From contig JAUGWO010000038.1 of the NCBI GenBank assembly GCA_049724395.1, forward strand, positions 1 through 64,000: DNA of 64,000 bases. The letters run 5' to 3'. The notes beneath the pieces are model-generated. The model searched no databases. It was not told the DNA's origin and saw nothing but the letters and a program-made list of their open reading frames with translations. This document shows, piece after piece, positions 48,084-59,300 of this stretch (position 1 is the stretch's first letter; every line of letters begins with the position of its first letter). Position numbers and translations under genes: made by a program. The DNA is from Spongospora subterranea f. sp. subterranea. Its lineage: Eukaryota; Endomyxa: Phytomyxea; Phytomyxea; Plasmodiophorida.

Positions 48084-48728
48084 TTTCAGGTCGGGCACGA
48101 GAAGAGAATTAATGGTCAGTTTGACCAGAACACTACGGTTGCTGACGGGGTAGACGATGCAATGCTTCATTGCACCATGGCATTGACAGTGCATCGACGA
48201 GTATTTTTAGCCAAACTGTATATACGTGAGAAGTCCGTGGACATACAGTACGTCCACGGAAGGGATAAGTCCGTGGACATGCATGTCTCCAATAGAACCC
48301 GGCCCACCAAGAACGGGCAGCGTGTCTTCCCTGACATTTTGTTTCTTTTTTGACAAGAAGGTTCAAAGAGAGATATAATCATTTGCGGTCAAGTGCATTA
48401 TCTCGTCACGATCTATTTCGCTGGCGGGCGAGCAATCATCGCCAATTGAAGATTGTGCCAGGATGCAGCACAGGAACGAGATAAAGCTAAAAACTGAATT
48501 CACGAGCGACAATTCAAAGGAAAGCTGCAAACAACATCCTATTTCGATAACGGCGCTCTGAAACTATTGTGCCGAAACCTTGACACAATTCGTCAACTTG
48601 TCGACGAATGTGGCGAAACTGTTTTTGCAAATGTCGGTTGGAGAAGTGAGTGAGGCCTCCTATGACTGTCCTAAGTTGGGCGTCATTGTTTTGTCGCCAA
48701 CCTCCCCCCCCCCCGAAACCCCAGAACG
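48084..48728. other. Intergenic region with GTCCGTGGAC palindromic repeats
   Basis: About 640 bp. Around 48233-48288 GTCCGTGGACAT occurs twice in direct orientation with a CGTCCACGG between, which can form alternative hairpins. A run of C residues (about 48706-48715) precedes the DNAAF11 start. No gene is supported. Confidence 0.45.
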
Positions 48729-49977
48729 ATGGTCAGGATCACGGAGGATCTGGTGCGGCGGCGCTCCGAACACAACGACGGCATCCTGCACTCGCTCCAG
48801 GAGCTGACATTGCACCAGTTCGAGATCGAGCGGATCGAGGCGCTGGGGACGTTGTGCCGCCACCTGCGGATCCTGTATCTGCAGAACAACCTGATCGGGA
48901 AACTGGAGAATCTGCACCGGCTGAAGGAGCTTGACTATCTCAACGTCGCCGTCAACAATATCACGCTGATCGAGAACCTGGACAGGTGCGAGAGCCTTCG
49001 GAAACTCGACCTGACCCTGAACTTCATCGACGTCGACAGGCTACAGGAAAGCTGCGAGAACCTACGTCGCTGCCCGAACATCCGCGAGCTGTATTTGATG
49101 GGAAACCCGTGTACGAGTTTCGGGAACTGGCGCCGTTTCGTGATCGGAAAGATACCGCAATTGGAGTCGCTGGACGCGCAAGAGATCGCGAAGAGTGAGC
49201 GTATTTTGGCCAAGCAGCAGATGGCGGCGATGCAGCAAGAACTGGATTTACTGGTGGACCAAAAACGCAACAACGAGGCCGACGCGGAGGGATCGCCATC
49301 CACGACATGGCACAGCCCCGAAGCGCGAACGAAAATGTACCACGATATTGCGGCGACCAGGAAACAGCGAGAGGAGGACGATAAGTCGACGGCGATGTTC
49401 GAACCAGCAGCAGATCCGATCGCCGTCGCCAACAAACTGGTAAAAGCGATAGGACGATGATCGCGTGATTGTGATTTGGTGTCGTTTTTTGTTGTGTTTT
49501 TTTTAGCTGTCGGTTCCGGCCGTGGAACTTGAAGGGCGGCTCCCGTCGCAAAGGAATCAGGGCAAATGGGAGTTCAGGATCGACGACGACGACCCGAGAT
49601 ACGTAATCGCGACGGTGAACGTCCCGCGGTTCCTGGATACGTCGCAGATCCGGATCGATATTCACCCGCGATGGTTCCAGTGCGTGATCAAAGGGAAACT
49701 GATCCTGCTCCATCTCCCCGACGAAGTTGCGTCGGACGACGCCATCGCTCAGCGCGTCATAACAACGGGCGCCCTGGTCCTAAAAATGCCCCGAGCCGTT
49801 CCGCTCAAATCCAAAACCAAACAAGGGCCGGTATCGCAAGCATTACGCGGGACCATCGCGAACGCGCCGACGCCATCGAAGACTGTCGATTTTCGCAACA
49901 TCGTTGAGGCCACAGAGCGGCGAAAGCAACAGATTCGCGAATCGATCGACGAAAGCGAAGTCCCGCCATTAGAGTAA
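48729..49977 (+). CDS. DNAAF11: Dynein axonemal assembly factor 11 (LRRC6/TilB)
   Basis: Cytoplasmic factor for pre-assembly of axonemal dynein arms; present only in organisms with motile cilia or flagella. Two exons, 48729-49439 and 49507-49977, with a 67-nt intron ending in a T-run, give 393 residues. MVRITEDLVRRRSEHNDGIL is the typical family start. Leucine-rich repeats follow (LTLHQFEIERIEALGTLCRH, LYLQNNLIGKLENLHRLKEL), with an LRR cap ending IRELYLMGNPCTSFGNWRRF. A coiled coil (SERILAKQQMAAMQQELDLL) precedes the CS-like C-terminal domain (WEFRIDDDDPRYVIATVNVP, HPRWFQCVIKGKLILLHLPD). The coding sequence is clearly GC-richer than most of the window. Confidence 0.94.
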
Positions 49978-50046
49978 AACTCGCGAATGTGTTGGGCAAA
50001 TTTTCATGGGAATATCGTCTGTATCAGAGATCGTCATCGCCGGTCT

Positions 50047-50966
50047 CTACACTGCTCCGCCAACTCCTTCAACCTCCTTGCCTTGAACTGCTGGTACGAA
50101 CTCGGCCGCTTCCGGGGCCGGCTTGATCTCGCGCCCGAACATGTCCAACCCGGGATCGGGAACGGCGACGTCCTCCTCGGCCGGCTGACGCAGCGCGCCC
50201 GAGTTGGAGTTCAGCCATTCCGACATGAGTTTCACCGGTTTGGCGAGGTCGTCAGGGGCTATATTCCGCAAATGATGAACAGCCATATCCCGTTGTTCCG
50301 AATCTAATCTACATCGAATTGTTCAGTGTTTGATGCCCGATCCCCAGAACCGCAAAACACACCTTCGATTGGTGATGATCGTGTCGCGAAGCAGATTCGT
50401 TAGCTGCACTTTGTCGGGCTGGGAAGGAGGGCGTCGGAGCTCGATGCGTTCGTCTGCGAAGCTCTGTGAAAACGTGGATAGGCCGAAGCCTTTCGAACGG
50501 CGCGATTCCCTGAGAGCGGGTCGAGGGCTTCGGGACCTAGACGCACTCCTGCTGGATGATACCGATCGTCCTGGGCAAAATTCCCTTAGAACAGTCTGAA
50601 TATCGTTTGATGATAAAATATGGAACCTCGAGACCAACTACGTTTTCTTAACCTTCGGTCAATGGCTCGTTTGTTTTTATCGACGTTTCGCGAGGGTCTG
50701 AAACTACTCTGAGGAGACCGGGACCGTCTCGGGGATCGGGGCTGTCTTCGTGGGGATCGTGATCTCCTGGCAGATGGCCGTCGAGGCCCGCGATCGGGTC
50801 GTCGCGAAGACGTGTATGAGTCTCGGGCCTGAGGTGGTGATGACGGCGCTGCACTACGATCAGGGGCCAATGATTCCGCCTTCCGCTCACGTTGGCGCCG
50901 ATCTCGTTCTGTCTGGAAAAGAATCTCCTCTTCCAGGTCGGCCATTGCTGATAAACGGCCCATCAT
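50047..50966 (-). CDS. Arg/Ser-rich nuclear protein, unassigned
   Basis: Three coding blocks on the minus strand. The first (50966 to about 50650) starts MMGRLSAMADLEEEILFQTE or at the second Met, then an RS-like domain (RRSRSPRRQPRSPRRSRSPQ). The second (about 50612-50383) continues with SSSRSASRSRSPRPALRESR and a helical PDKVQLTNLLRDTIITNR. A ~72-nt intron (about 50383-50312) joins it to RLDSEQRDMAVHHLRNIAPD and DLAKPVKLMSEWLNSNSG, ending at 50047. RS-rich content suggests a splicing or transcription-linked nuclear protein. The non-RS parts match no family I know. The first intron border is uncertain. Confidence 0.55.
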
Positions 50967-51520
50967 GACGACAAACAGCCGATTGGCCAACTGGTGTAGT
51001 CGACAACCAACCCACGGATCAACCACACTACCCGTATTGAGTGTACACACAACCCACCGACGACCAGTACATCCAACCCACAGACGACACAGTACACAAA
51101 ACCCATAGAATGTACACTGTACATATACACCCGCACAACCCAGAGCACCACTGAACTTCCAGAGGCCCTGGTCGCTCAACCAACAGACTACACCCAGCCT
51201 TGCCACTACACAGAGCACAGAGTCAACCCGAGTTGCGGTTGGTCGGGCATTGTCAGGACGTGGTGGAAATGTGCAACGAGAGACATTTCCCAAGTGACGC
51301 TTTGGCGTATGCACTGATCGATGGCATTTTTACTTGGACGATCAGTTTTTCCAGAGTTCACGACGCTGCTCTGTATACGAATATTGAGAGCCGCACCGGG
51401 CGCATCGTCGTCCCATCCTGAATCAGCCGACAACAGTTGAACCTCTGATTCGTGTTTCGCAACGGGTCGGGTGCAATGACGGTTCTGCTGCGGAAAACCA
51501 TAGCGATGGAGTCGTCGATT
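50967..51520. other. Intergenic region, nothing recognised
   Basis: Upstream flank of the RS-rich gene. Rich in CACA/ACCCA tracts (about 51000-51180) with no supported gene. Confidence 0.4.
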
Positions 51521-52070
51521 CGTTGACCTCAACAGGTGCCATAAACCGATCAACACTATATGTAGAACGGGGTCGTTCCCGCTCGGCCAGCGGGTTTCCG
51601 CCCATGAACAAACCGCCCATGACGCGACAGAGACGTCGGTCGTGTAGGATTGGCGGGGCATTGGAGAACGATAAGAGTGACGAGATTGACAAACCCACGA
51701 ACAGCTTTGGCAGAACCTGTCGAATGAGTTTTGGGCAGGCGGTGGAGGTTGTCGATATTAGGGTAGAATATCCATCTGGCGTTGCCATTCTGCGATCCTA
51801 TTTTCCAACGTTCAAAGACCCCCCGATTTCTACTGTCGAACTTACTCGACGGGTTCTGCCAACGCTGTTCGTGGGTTTGGTATATCAAATTCGTCTTGTT
51901 ATTGCCGTTCTCTCAATGCCCGCTCTTCGCACTCGACCGACGTCTTTCGCGTCATATGCTGGTGGTAAGCGGTTTGGTCATTGGCGAGGCGTTAGATATC
52001 GGCGACATCCTCTGCTCGAGCGGAACGATCCCGTTCTATATAGCTGCGACCGGTTTATTGCTTGGTAGTG
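51520..52070. repeat. Diverged inverted duplication (~230-bp arms)
   Basis: About 51540-51760 and 51838-52066 are reverse complements at moderate identity. Shared stretches include GGTTCTGCCAA, GCTGTTCGTGGGTTTG, CGACCGACGTCT, CCCGTTCTA and CGGTTTAT. The right arm on the plus strand encodes a hydrophobic frame (51782-52078, ending GTIPFYIAATGLLLGSGR). The left arm on the minus strand encodes a related one. Whether either copy is a functional gene is unclear. Confidence 0.75.
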
Positions 52071-53086
52071 GTCGCTAACGGCTTGGATCCGATGTGCCGC
52101 CCCCCTTTCTAAGAAACGCCTCTATGGCGTGATTTCCACAGCGATTCTTTATCGTGTGTTCCGTCCCTGATCTCCAATGGGGTCAGCTTTCGTCAACAGA
52201 ATGCCACAGGCTGGAAAGGGTGATCTTGTTGCAGTTCAGACAACACTATCCTCAATTGCAAACCAGCGGCGTCGGTTTCCCCCAACACGCACGGTTCGGC
52301 ATAAGGTCGTTCATCGCTAATATGTCGCCCAATGAAATTGTATTCGTTTCCGTGTCGGCGCATAACAACGGCGTTGCCAAGCTACAGCATAATGGGACGA
52401 TGAAATCCCGATGGAATTTGATGAATCCCCAGATAACATTGGACTCCTTTGGCGTCTTTCGGAAAAAACCATGTAGCCCCGAGTCCATTTCGATTCCTGT
52501 CCCAGGAGACCACGTCAACCCAACGAAGTTTCACGTTCACAGCATCGTTCCAACTTCGCAAACAGGTTCATGTCCCTGAATCATCTTGAGACGCGTTGGA
52601 CAACTCACATCGTGTGTTGGACCGGGCTCCACGAACATATCAACAAATCACCAAGATCAAACACCAACAAACGGGTTGGATCGACTCGTTCATGAAAGGC
52701 GTTGGGATCATGGCGGCTGCGTTCATCAGTCCGAACGGCGCCACTCGATATTGACAATGTGGCCGTATATTGACAGTTCAATGCAGTTTCTCATTCATGG
52801 CCCGTTCCGATTAGGGTGCGGAATTTAGCACGGATTTGGAATGACAATTACCAGCCAAACTCTTCCATTCGCCTTGGGCAGCGCCAGTCAAACCGGGGTG
52901 CGATGTCGTCCCATTTCACAAAAAGACCGATTTGCCAATGCCTCATATACTTTCGGAAATATCACGTCGTTGTTTCGTGTCAATTGGCAACGTCGTCCCC
53001 ATTTCTAACGAATCGTTCTGGTGTGGCTCAGCATTCCCAACCGTCACGTACTACACTGCTACCAATGGCCACAGCGATCTGCTGTT
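52071..53086. other. Intergenic region, unassigned frames
   Basis: About 1 kb downstream of the epimerase gene. A 141-codon plus frame (52154-52579) and a 120-codon plus frame (52816-53178, overlapping the epimerase 3' exon antisense) are present. Neither has a recognised domain. Confidence 0.35.
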
Positions 53087-54496
53087 TTATTCAGCTCGGC
53101 CGGTTTCTGCATGATGTTTCGCCCAGTTCCAGGCATCCCCGCATATATCGTCAACAGTTCGTTTCGGGCTCCAGTTGAGAATGCGCCTCGCTTGCTCGAC
53201 GTTGGCAACTGAGCTCATGATCAGCACAACCGTTAGCGTGATGGCGTTCCATTACCCAAACATTCTACGTCCCCTTCTTTTCGGTTTTCCCAGATCGTTT
53301 GTATACGCCGCTTAATAACGTGCTCGAACGCAGCCAGCACATCAAGCACCGATGAGCCCTTTCCACTGCCGATGTTCAAAATGTGCATCGACCCTCGAGG
53401 AGGGGCCTCATCCAGTTTCGCCACACATCGCACGTGTGCATCGGCAACGTCCTGCTCGATATCGATCAGCAACAGCAATTGAAAACGGGCGATACCGATA
53501 TCGTACTTGAACATGAATGTAATCACGAATTGCCTAACAGCGACTGTGACAATTGAAGAGTTCGAGACGCTGCGTTCATCATGATCAAACCAACCGTTCC
53601 GTCGCTGGTGTTCCAATCGCCACCGAATATTGTCGAACGATCCTGGAATCCCAATCCCACCTTACAAAGCGCCGGAACTAGATGGCCCTAATTTGAACGA
53701 CCGTTGTTAAGTTGTTCGTGAACCCGAAAATTCGAATAGGATTGCCTGCGTTCCCGTCGTGCGTTCGCCTAAGCACCCCGAGGAATGGGCGCCGGCCACG
53801 TTGAAATATCGAAGCACGATTACGGCGAGAGCCTGATCGCCGGCCACTGCCCACGGCAGCTCACTCAACCCGTTGAACCGAATCAGCAGGAAGCACTTAC
53901 CGCAATCAGCCAGGATCCTTTCAACAGCAAGCTTGGCGAATCCATATGGGGTGATTGGTGCTAGATGATCATCTTCTGATATGGGAGTGGCGTCCGATCG
54001 CACCCCTATGGCGTGTCGGATTCACGAGGGCGGTTTTGTTTGCCGAGAAACCTGCTCACCGTAGACGGATGACGATGATGAGAATACGAAGTTAGTGACT
54101 TGATGACGCCTCATGCACCTGAGAAGGTTCAACGCGCTGATCAGCTCGTTTGAATAATATTCCAAAGGCTGTGCAGGATCAGAGCGGGGTGTTCTGGAAA
54201 ACCTGGTGACGCGAACTTACCTTGCGAACAGATTCGCGAATGGCGCTCAACGCCGCTGAGTGGATGACCACGTCGATATTGTATAGGGCGAAAACCGCTT
54301 CCAATGACGCGTCGTCGGTCAAATCGGCTTGGTGGAACGGAATATCGAATCCGGCGAGTGCCCGAATGCGATCAACGGACGACCGTGTCGAATTGCTGAA
54401 GTTATCGATCAGCACAACCTCATGACCGTCTTGCGTCAGTTGCACAGCTGTGTGGGATCCGACATATCCAGCTCCTCCCGTTATCAAGATCACCAT
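53087..54496 (-). CDS. GALE: UDP-glucose/UDP-galactose 4-epimerase
   Basis: Leloir-pathway enzyme interconverting UDP-galactose and UDP-glucose with bound NAD. Multi-exon. Exon 1 (54496 to about 54222) has the Rossmann start MVILITGGAGYVGSHTAVQL, VLIDNFSNS and VVIHSAALSAI. Later exons give VTNFVFSSSSSVYGE, then PITPYGFAKLAVERILADCG with the catalytic Tyr-x3-Lys. They continue with ALAVIVLRYFNVAGAHSSGC, IFGGDWNTSDGT (after a TTCCAG acceptor), AIRDYIH and DVADAHVRCVAKLDEAPPRG, HILNIGSGKGSSVLDVLAAF. After an intron at about 53249-53197 comes ANVEQARRILNWSPKRTVDD, ending at 53087. All key motifs are present although no long frame spans the gene. Exon edges between 54220 and 53480 are approximate. 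Confidence 0.9.
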
Positions 54497-54511
54497 CGCT
54501 CGGAAACCGCT

Positions 54512-54793
54512 TCAAGGAATACGACGCGAACCGCGTAATCGGCGCGGCCGATAGCGTTCATAAGGCTGGTTCGGTCGTTTGAGGTTTTCCCGTTCAACGG
54601 AGGCGGATATCTGGCGGCGCCAGCGAGTTTCGTGATTCGTCTTGAGGGCGATGCAGGTCATTGTGGGGCGTTCAGCTGCGTTGGCATTGAGAACAGCAAC
54701 AGATATCGCATCCAGAATTTGCTCTGTGTCAAATTGATCAAGTTGAGTTGGCCGATGCGTTCTGCGTCTGGCGTATTCATAAATGCTATTGGT
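54512..54793 (-). CDS. Unassigned Arg-rich C-terminal exon just upstream of the epimerase
   Basis: Open minus-strand exon reading RPTQLDQFDTEQILDAISVA, MTCIALKTNHETRWRRQISA and ending QPYERYRPRRLRGSRRIP at 54512. That is only 15 bp before the epimerase start on the same strand. The amphipathic/basic composition looks genuinely coding. Upstream exon(s) to about 55030 are not resolved; a hydrophobic start MIVVTSLLLVSSSLCCLVC lies there. No family recognised. Confidence 0.4.
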   Translation of the reverse strand, partial: TNSIYEYARRRTHRPTQLDQFDTEQILDAISVAVLNANAAERPTMTCIALKTNHETRWRRQISASVERENLKRPNQPYERYRPRRLRGSRRIP

Positions 54794-55194
54794 TCAGCTA
54801 ACGCTCTCAAGGTCGATTTCGAACATGATCGCCACTTACTCAAGCAAACTAAACAGGCGCATTGTTCATGTCCAAACGACAAAGTGAATTGGTCAATTCT
54901 GCTGACTCATCTCATTCCTGCGATTCCTCTCGAACGTTTTAGTACCATTGTCTACGGCCTTGGACGAAATGGACACACAAGACAGCACAATGATGACGAG
55001 ACCAACAGAAGCGAAGTCACCACGATCATTTAGCAGAACGACCACGCCAAGCGGCAGGTGATGGGGACGTCTGTTGCGTTGTCATTGTGTGTTGGTTTCA
55101 GTTTTTACGGGGACGCGCAACGGTGAGCTATATCTTCTCGCCGTCCCATCGAAACGCTCCCAGGGAGTCGTCGTTTGGCGGTCACATCAAATCA

Positions 55195-55265
55195 GCAGAC
55201 ATCATCTAGTTGGCAGGATACCAGCTTGTGGCGCTGATCACCTGAGTTCGAGTCTCAGTGTCTGC
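55195..55265 (+). tRNA. tRNA-His (GTG)
   Basis: 71-nt cloverleaf. The acceptor stem GCAGACA pairs perfectly with TGTCTGC. The D arm ATC/GAT has a GG-containing loop. The anticodon arm CAGC/GCTG closes the loop TTGTGGC, with anticodon GTG and the loop typical of histidine tRNAs. The T arm CTGAG/CTCAG is perfect with loop TTCGAGT. There is no intron. The outermost anticodon-stem pair is a C-A mismatch and the D stem is only 3 bp. CCA is not encoded. Position -1 is A, so the extra G(-1) of tRNA-His would need to be added after transcription, as usual in eukaryotes. Confidence 0.88.
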
Positions 55266-55308
55266 ATCTGTTTTTCCATTTCGTTGGGGTCATGGACGGC
55301 GGGACACA

Positions 55309-55599
55309 TTACCTAATCTTGGCACAAAATTCCGAAGATGTGCCGGCTGAAAAAAAAAGTAGCCCAGGTTGTGGCGATAAAGAAGCGAAATCACGGATTC
55401 CTATCTGGAGCACAAACCCACATCGCTTTTTGATATTGTTGTATATTGATTGTTGAACGTTATTGCATATTTGCCAAGGATTTGATGTGGAGAAAAGACT
55501 AAAGTCGCTCTGAGCTGTTAGATCAAATTCAGGCACAGCGTAATTGGTGGAGATGATCCCGTTTCGGCGCGTGAACCTAGTTTGAAGATTGGCTGACAT
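55309..55599 (-). CDS. Unassigned 96-codon open frame
   Basis: Reads MSANLQTRFTRRNGIISTNY and continues without recognisable domain. It lies between the tRNA and the tandem duplication. It could be a 5' exon of an unrecognised gene or chance. Confidence 0.25.
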   Translation of the reverse strand: MSANLQTRFTRRNGIISTNYAVPEFDLTAQSDFSLFSTSNPWQICNNVQQSIYNNIKKRCGFVLQIGIRDFASLSPQPGLLFFSAGTSSEFCAKIR

Positions 55600-56037
55600 A
55601 TTTTTCAGCGGTCAGCGCGATTTTCAAAGGTCTCGTTTGGCGGAAGTCGTTTGTTTCTGTAGCCTTGCATGCACCAAGCTATGAATTGTTGCACGATGAG
55701 CCCATTCAGGTCGTTCCCCGCCTGCCATCAGGATGACTTTCAAAACACCTGGCAGATCCTGTAGACCTCGTACGTAGAGAGACTTTCTGGAGATTATTCT
55801 CAGGCCGATTCAACAAATGTCATCTGATCCTTCAACGCTCAGTGGGCCAGGACAACATCACTCCTGATTTGAATGAACCATTCCATCGAAAATCGACGCG
55901 CCAGATTAACGCTTGACCGCTTTGTGATTGATTATGTTGTACTTGGCACATTTCCGCCATGATTAGCGGTAGGGTAAATCGACATGGGATTTGACGCTAA
56001 ATTGGGGTCTCAGAGGGTCTCAGCCTGTCATGTACCC
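55600..56037. other. Intergenic, nothing recognised
   Basis: About 440 bp without a supported gene or repeat. Confidence 0.4.
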
Positions 56038-56316
56038 TCGCATACACTTAAGTGTATCACATCGTACACTGTACACTTCGTAACAATAACAGCGTTTGAT
56101 TGCTGTACACACGGCCACGTCAGAGTCCAGACGGACATAGGGTACCTAATAAGTACAACACGCATACACTTAAATGTATCACTTCACGGTATCCAGTCGG
56201 AGCGTATTCGCTAAAATGACGTACACTGTACACTTCATAACAATAACAGCGTTTGATTGCTGTACACAAGGCCACGCCAGAGGCCAGACTCACTTGCGGA
56301 CATATTAAGTACAACA
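56038..56316 (+). repeat. Tandem duplication upstream of glucosidase II
   Basis: Two diverged units (about 56038-56161 and 56162-56316). Each has CGCATACACTTAARTGTATC, GTACACTGTACACTTC, TAACAATAACAGCGTTTGAT, GCTGTACACA and a closing AAGTACAACA. The second unit has a ~35-bp insertion. The palindromes TACACTTAAGTGTA and GTACACTGTACAC recur in each. They lie within 350 bp of the glucosidase start, so a promoter role is possible but unproven. Confidence 0.85.
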
Positions 56317-56361
56317 TTGAGCTCAGTCATATTTTTGATTTACTCATTTGAGTCATTGTCG

Positions 56362-59300
56362 ATGAAGATGCTCGTCGATACGGTGGTTAATCCAAATAGA
56401 ATCATGCTAACGGTTTTATGCCTGGGGTTGGCGGTAATCCCCATTGCGTGCGCCGTTGATAAAAACAAGTTCAAGACTTGCGCGCAAAACGGATTTTGTC
56501 GGCGTCTGCGCGATTCGGAACCCGAACAATGGCACATAGATCCAACAACCATCAAAATCAATTCCACTTTAGGCTTAGCCACTGCCAGTCTTGTAAAAGA
56601 TCAGCAAACAGTGTTGTTATCCGTTCAGGTAAAACGTTTGGCTGTTCGAAGCCTTCCCTTCGATGTACAAACTGACTTCAATTATTTTTTTACACTTTAG
56701 ACGTTGGTAAACAACGTGGTCAGAGTTCAAATAGATGAATTTGAGAATACTCGAATACATGAGAGATATCGAGTTCGGGATGTTCTACAAGAGTCAGGTG
56801 ACGTTGGTTTGCCGTGACATGTTGCAATCTTTATTGATGCTTTGGACAATTCAGCACTTCAGCCAACTTCACTGAAGCGGGCGCTAACGGGAAGTACTCG
56901 CATTGTATTGGAGGTCGATGAACATCTTACGGTCTTCGTCAAGTTCTCTCCTTTCCGTGTTCAGGTTCCATAGTCAATCCCTTTACTGATCCGCGATTTA
57001 TTGCTGGAAACTGATAGGTTCAGCTTGATGGTGCCGTTCGTATTGAAGTAAACGCGCAGGATTTGTTACGGTTTGAGCTGTACCGTCGTCGAGATGTATC
57101 GGAAGGTGAGCCAACCGTTTATTGGCGTCTTGTTTTATCTGATGCCAATATATACAGCAAACTCCACACCTGACGATAACAATGATTCCCCGAGCAAATG
57201 GTCTGAGTCGTTCGGAGGACATGAAGATACGGTTCCGAAAGGCCCTGCAGCGGTCTCCTTAGACGTTCAATTTCCGTTTGCATCTCATATTTATGGGTTT
57301 CCGGAGCATGCCACAGAATTTTCCCTTCCTAACTCTCGGGGGCATGATGCAAAGTATGTTTTTATTTGAATCCTGAAATACTCGTTGATGGTCCCGTATA
57401 GATATTCAGAACCGTATCGATTGTTCAATCTGGACGTGTATAAACATCTTGACGATGACCCTCTTGGCCTATATGGTTCGATCCCGTTCGGGATGACTCA
57501 TTCGACCAGTAATCATCGTTAACTTCTTGATTTCAGTGAATAATGGTTGATTGTTTGCAGCTGGAACCGAAGCCGTATACTGGAATAACGCTGCTGAAAC
57601 ATTGGTGGATATTTCGTCGTCAGACCAAGGGAAAAATGTGCTAGTTATCTAGCTTCTTTAGCAATCATGCATTGACTTCGTTTTCAGTGCAGAATAATCT
57701 CTGAGACTGGTGTGATTGATGCGTTTTTTTTTGTATCTTCCTCTGGACCCAGTCCTATCTTCAAAGCCTACTCTGATTTGACGGGGAAAGCTGCGTTTCC
57801 GCCAAAGTAACAGCTTGGCCTCATTACTTTTTAGTCAATGATTTGATGTATTCAGATTCTCTCTTGGATATCATCAATGCCGATGGAATTACAATGATGA
57901 GGCCGACGTTTATGATGTTGATGCGAAATTCGACGAAAACGAATTGCCCTATGATGTTCTCTGGTTGGATATCGAACATACTGATAACAAGAAGTCAGTT
58001 GTTCGGCAAAACATTTTATTTGTTTTTTGACTAATTGCCTCTTAGGTACTTCACTTGGGATTCGGTCAAGTTTCCCAGTCCTGTTGAAATGCAAAACGAT
58101 TTATTCAGCAGGACTCGACGAATGGTGACTATTGTCGATCCGCATATAAAACGTGATATCCAATACTCTGTAAGCTATGAACTTCCAGGTCATTTTGATT
58201 CTAGTTGATAGTCATGAAGGTTCATCGGGAAGCAGAAGCAAAGCGGCATTACGTAATGACACCAAAAGACCAGCCCTTTATCGGTTGGTGCTGGTCTGGA
58301 GATAGTTCATGGTTTGATTTTTTAGGGTTGGAGGTAATTCTCAAAATTGGTTGCTTTGTGAGTGCTGTGATCATTGAAGATTTTCACAGGCTCAAAATGC
58401 GTGGATTGACAATATCGGGTTTTCCAAATATCAAGGTTCTACAGATTCTTTATTTATTTGGAACGACATGAACGAGCCTTCGGTCTTTAGTGGCCCAGAG
58501 GGTACAATGCCGAAGGTTTTGTTGTTTGCGTGGCTCTTGTAGAAAAATCGCTCAATGTTATTCAGGACTGCCTTCACTCTGGAAATGTTGAACACCGTGA
58601 TGTCCATAATCAATATGGGTTTTATAATGCAATGGCAACGTTTAAAGGTCTAGAGAATCGCACATCGCGACCCGAGCGTCCCTTCGTATTATCCAGATCG
58701 TTTTTTGCTGGATCACAGGTAAGAAGTTTCCAACTGTTTCAAAAGCGAAACTCGAATAATTCTGATGCAATTTTTTTTAGCGGTATGGAACCGTCTGGAC
58801 TGGGGATAACATGGCAACATGGTCGCAAATGAAACTCTCCATTCCGATGCTCCTGCATCTGGGCATGGCGGGTCTCCCAAATGTAGGGGCAGATGTCGGC
58901 GGCTTTTTCGATGTACGTTTCATCATTGCAATCTGGCATTTTATCAATTCAACTTTAACAAACACAGCATCCGACCCCAGAAATGTTCGGCCGATGGATG
59001 CAGATGGGTGCTTGGCAGCCTTTCTTTCGCGGTCATTCCCATACCGACAATCCTCGGCGCGAGCCTTGGTTACACGGTCCCGAAACACTTGAACATGTAC
59101 GCAAATCGCTTCAGACAAGGTATTTGAACTGTAAATTTAATTTCGTTTTTCGTCGACCATCTTGATTAGATATAAGTACCTTGATTACACATATACTCTC
59201 TTTTACAACAGCAGCATGACCGGAATGCCTGTGATGCGCCCGCTCTGGATTGAGTTTCATAATGAAGAAAAGTATTCGATTTGTGGTGTTCAAAGAAAAT

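Noticed and set aside
48935-49713. Minus-strand genes opposite DNAAF11
   Set aside because: These are shadows of the GC-rich DNAAF11 coding sequence, whose plus frame has clear leucine-rich repeats and a CS-like domain.
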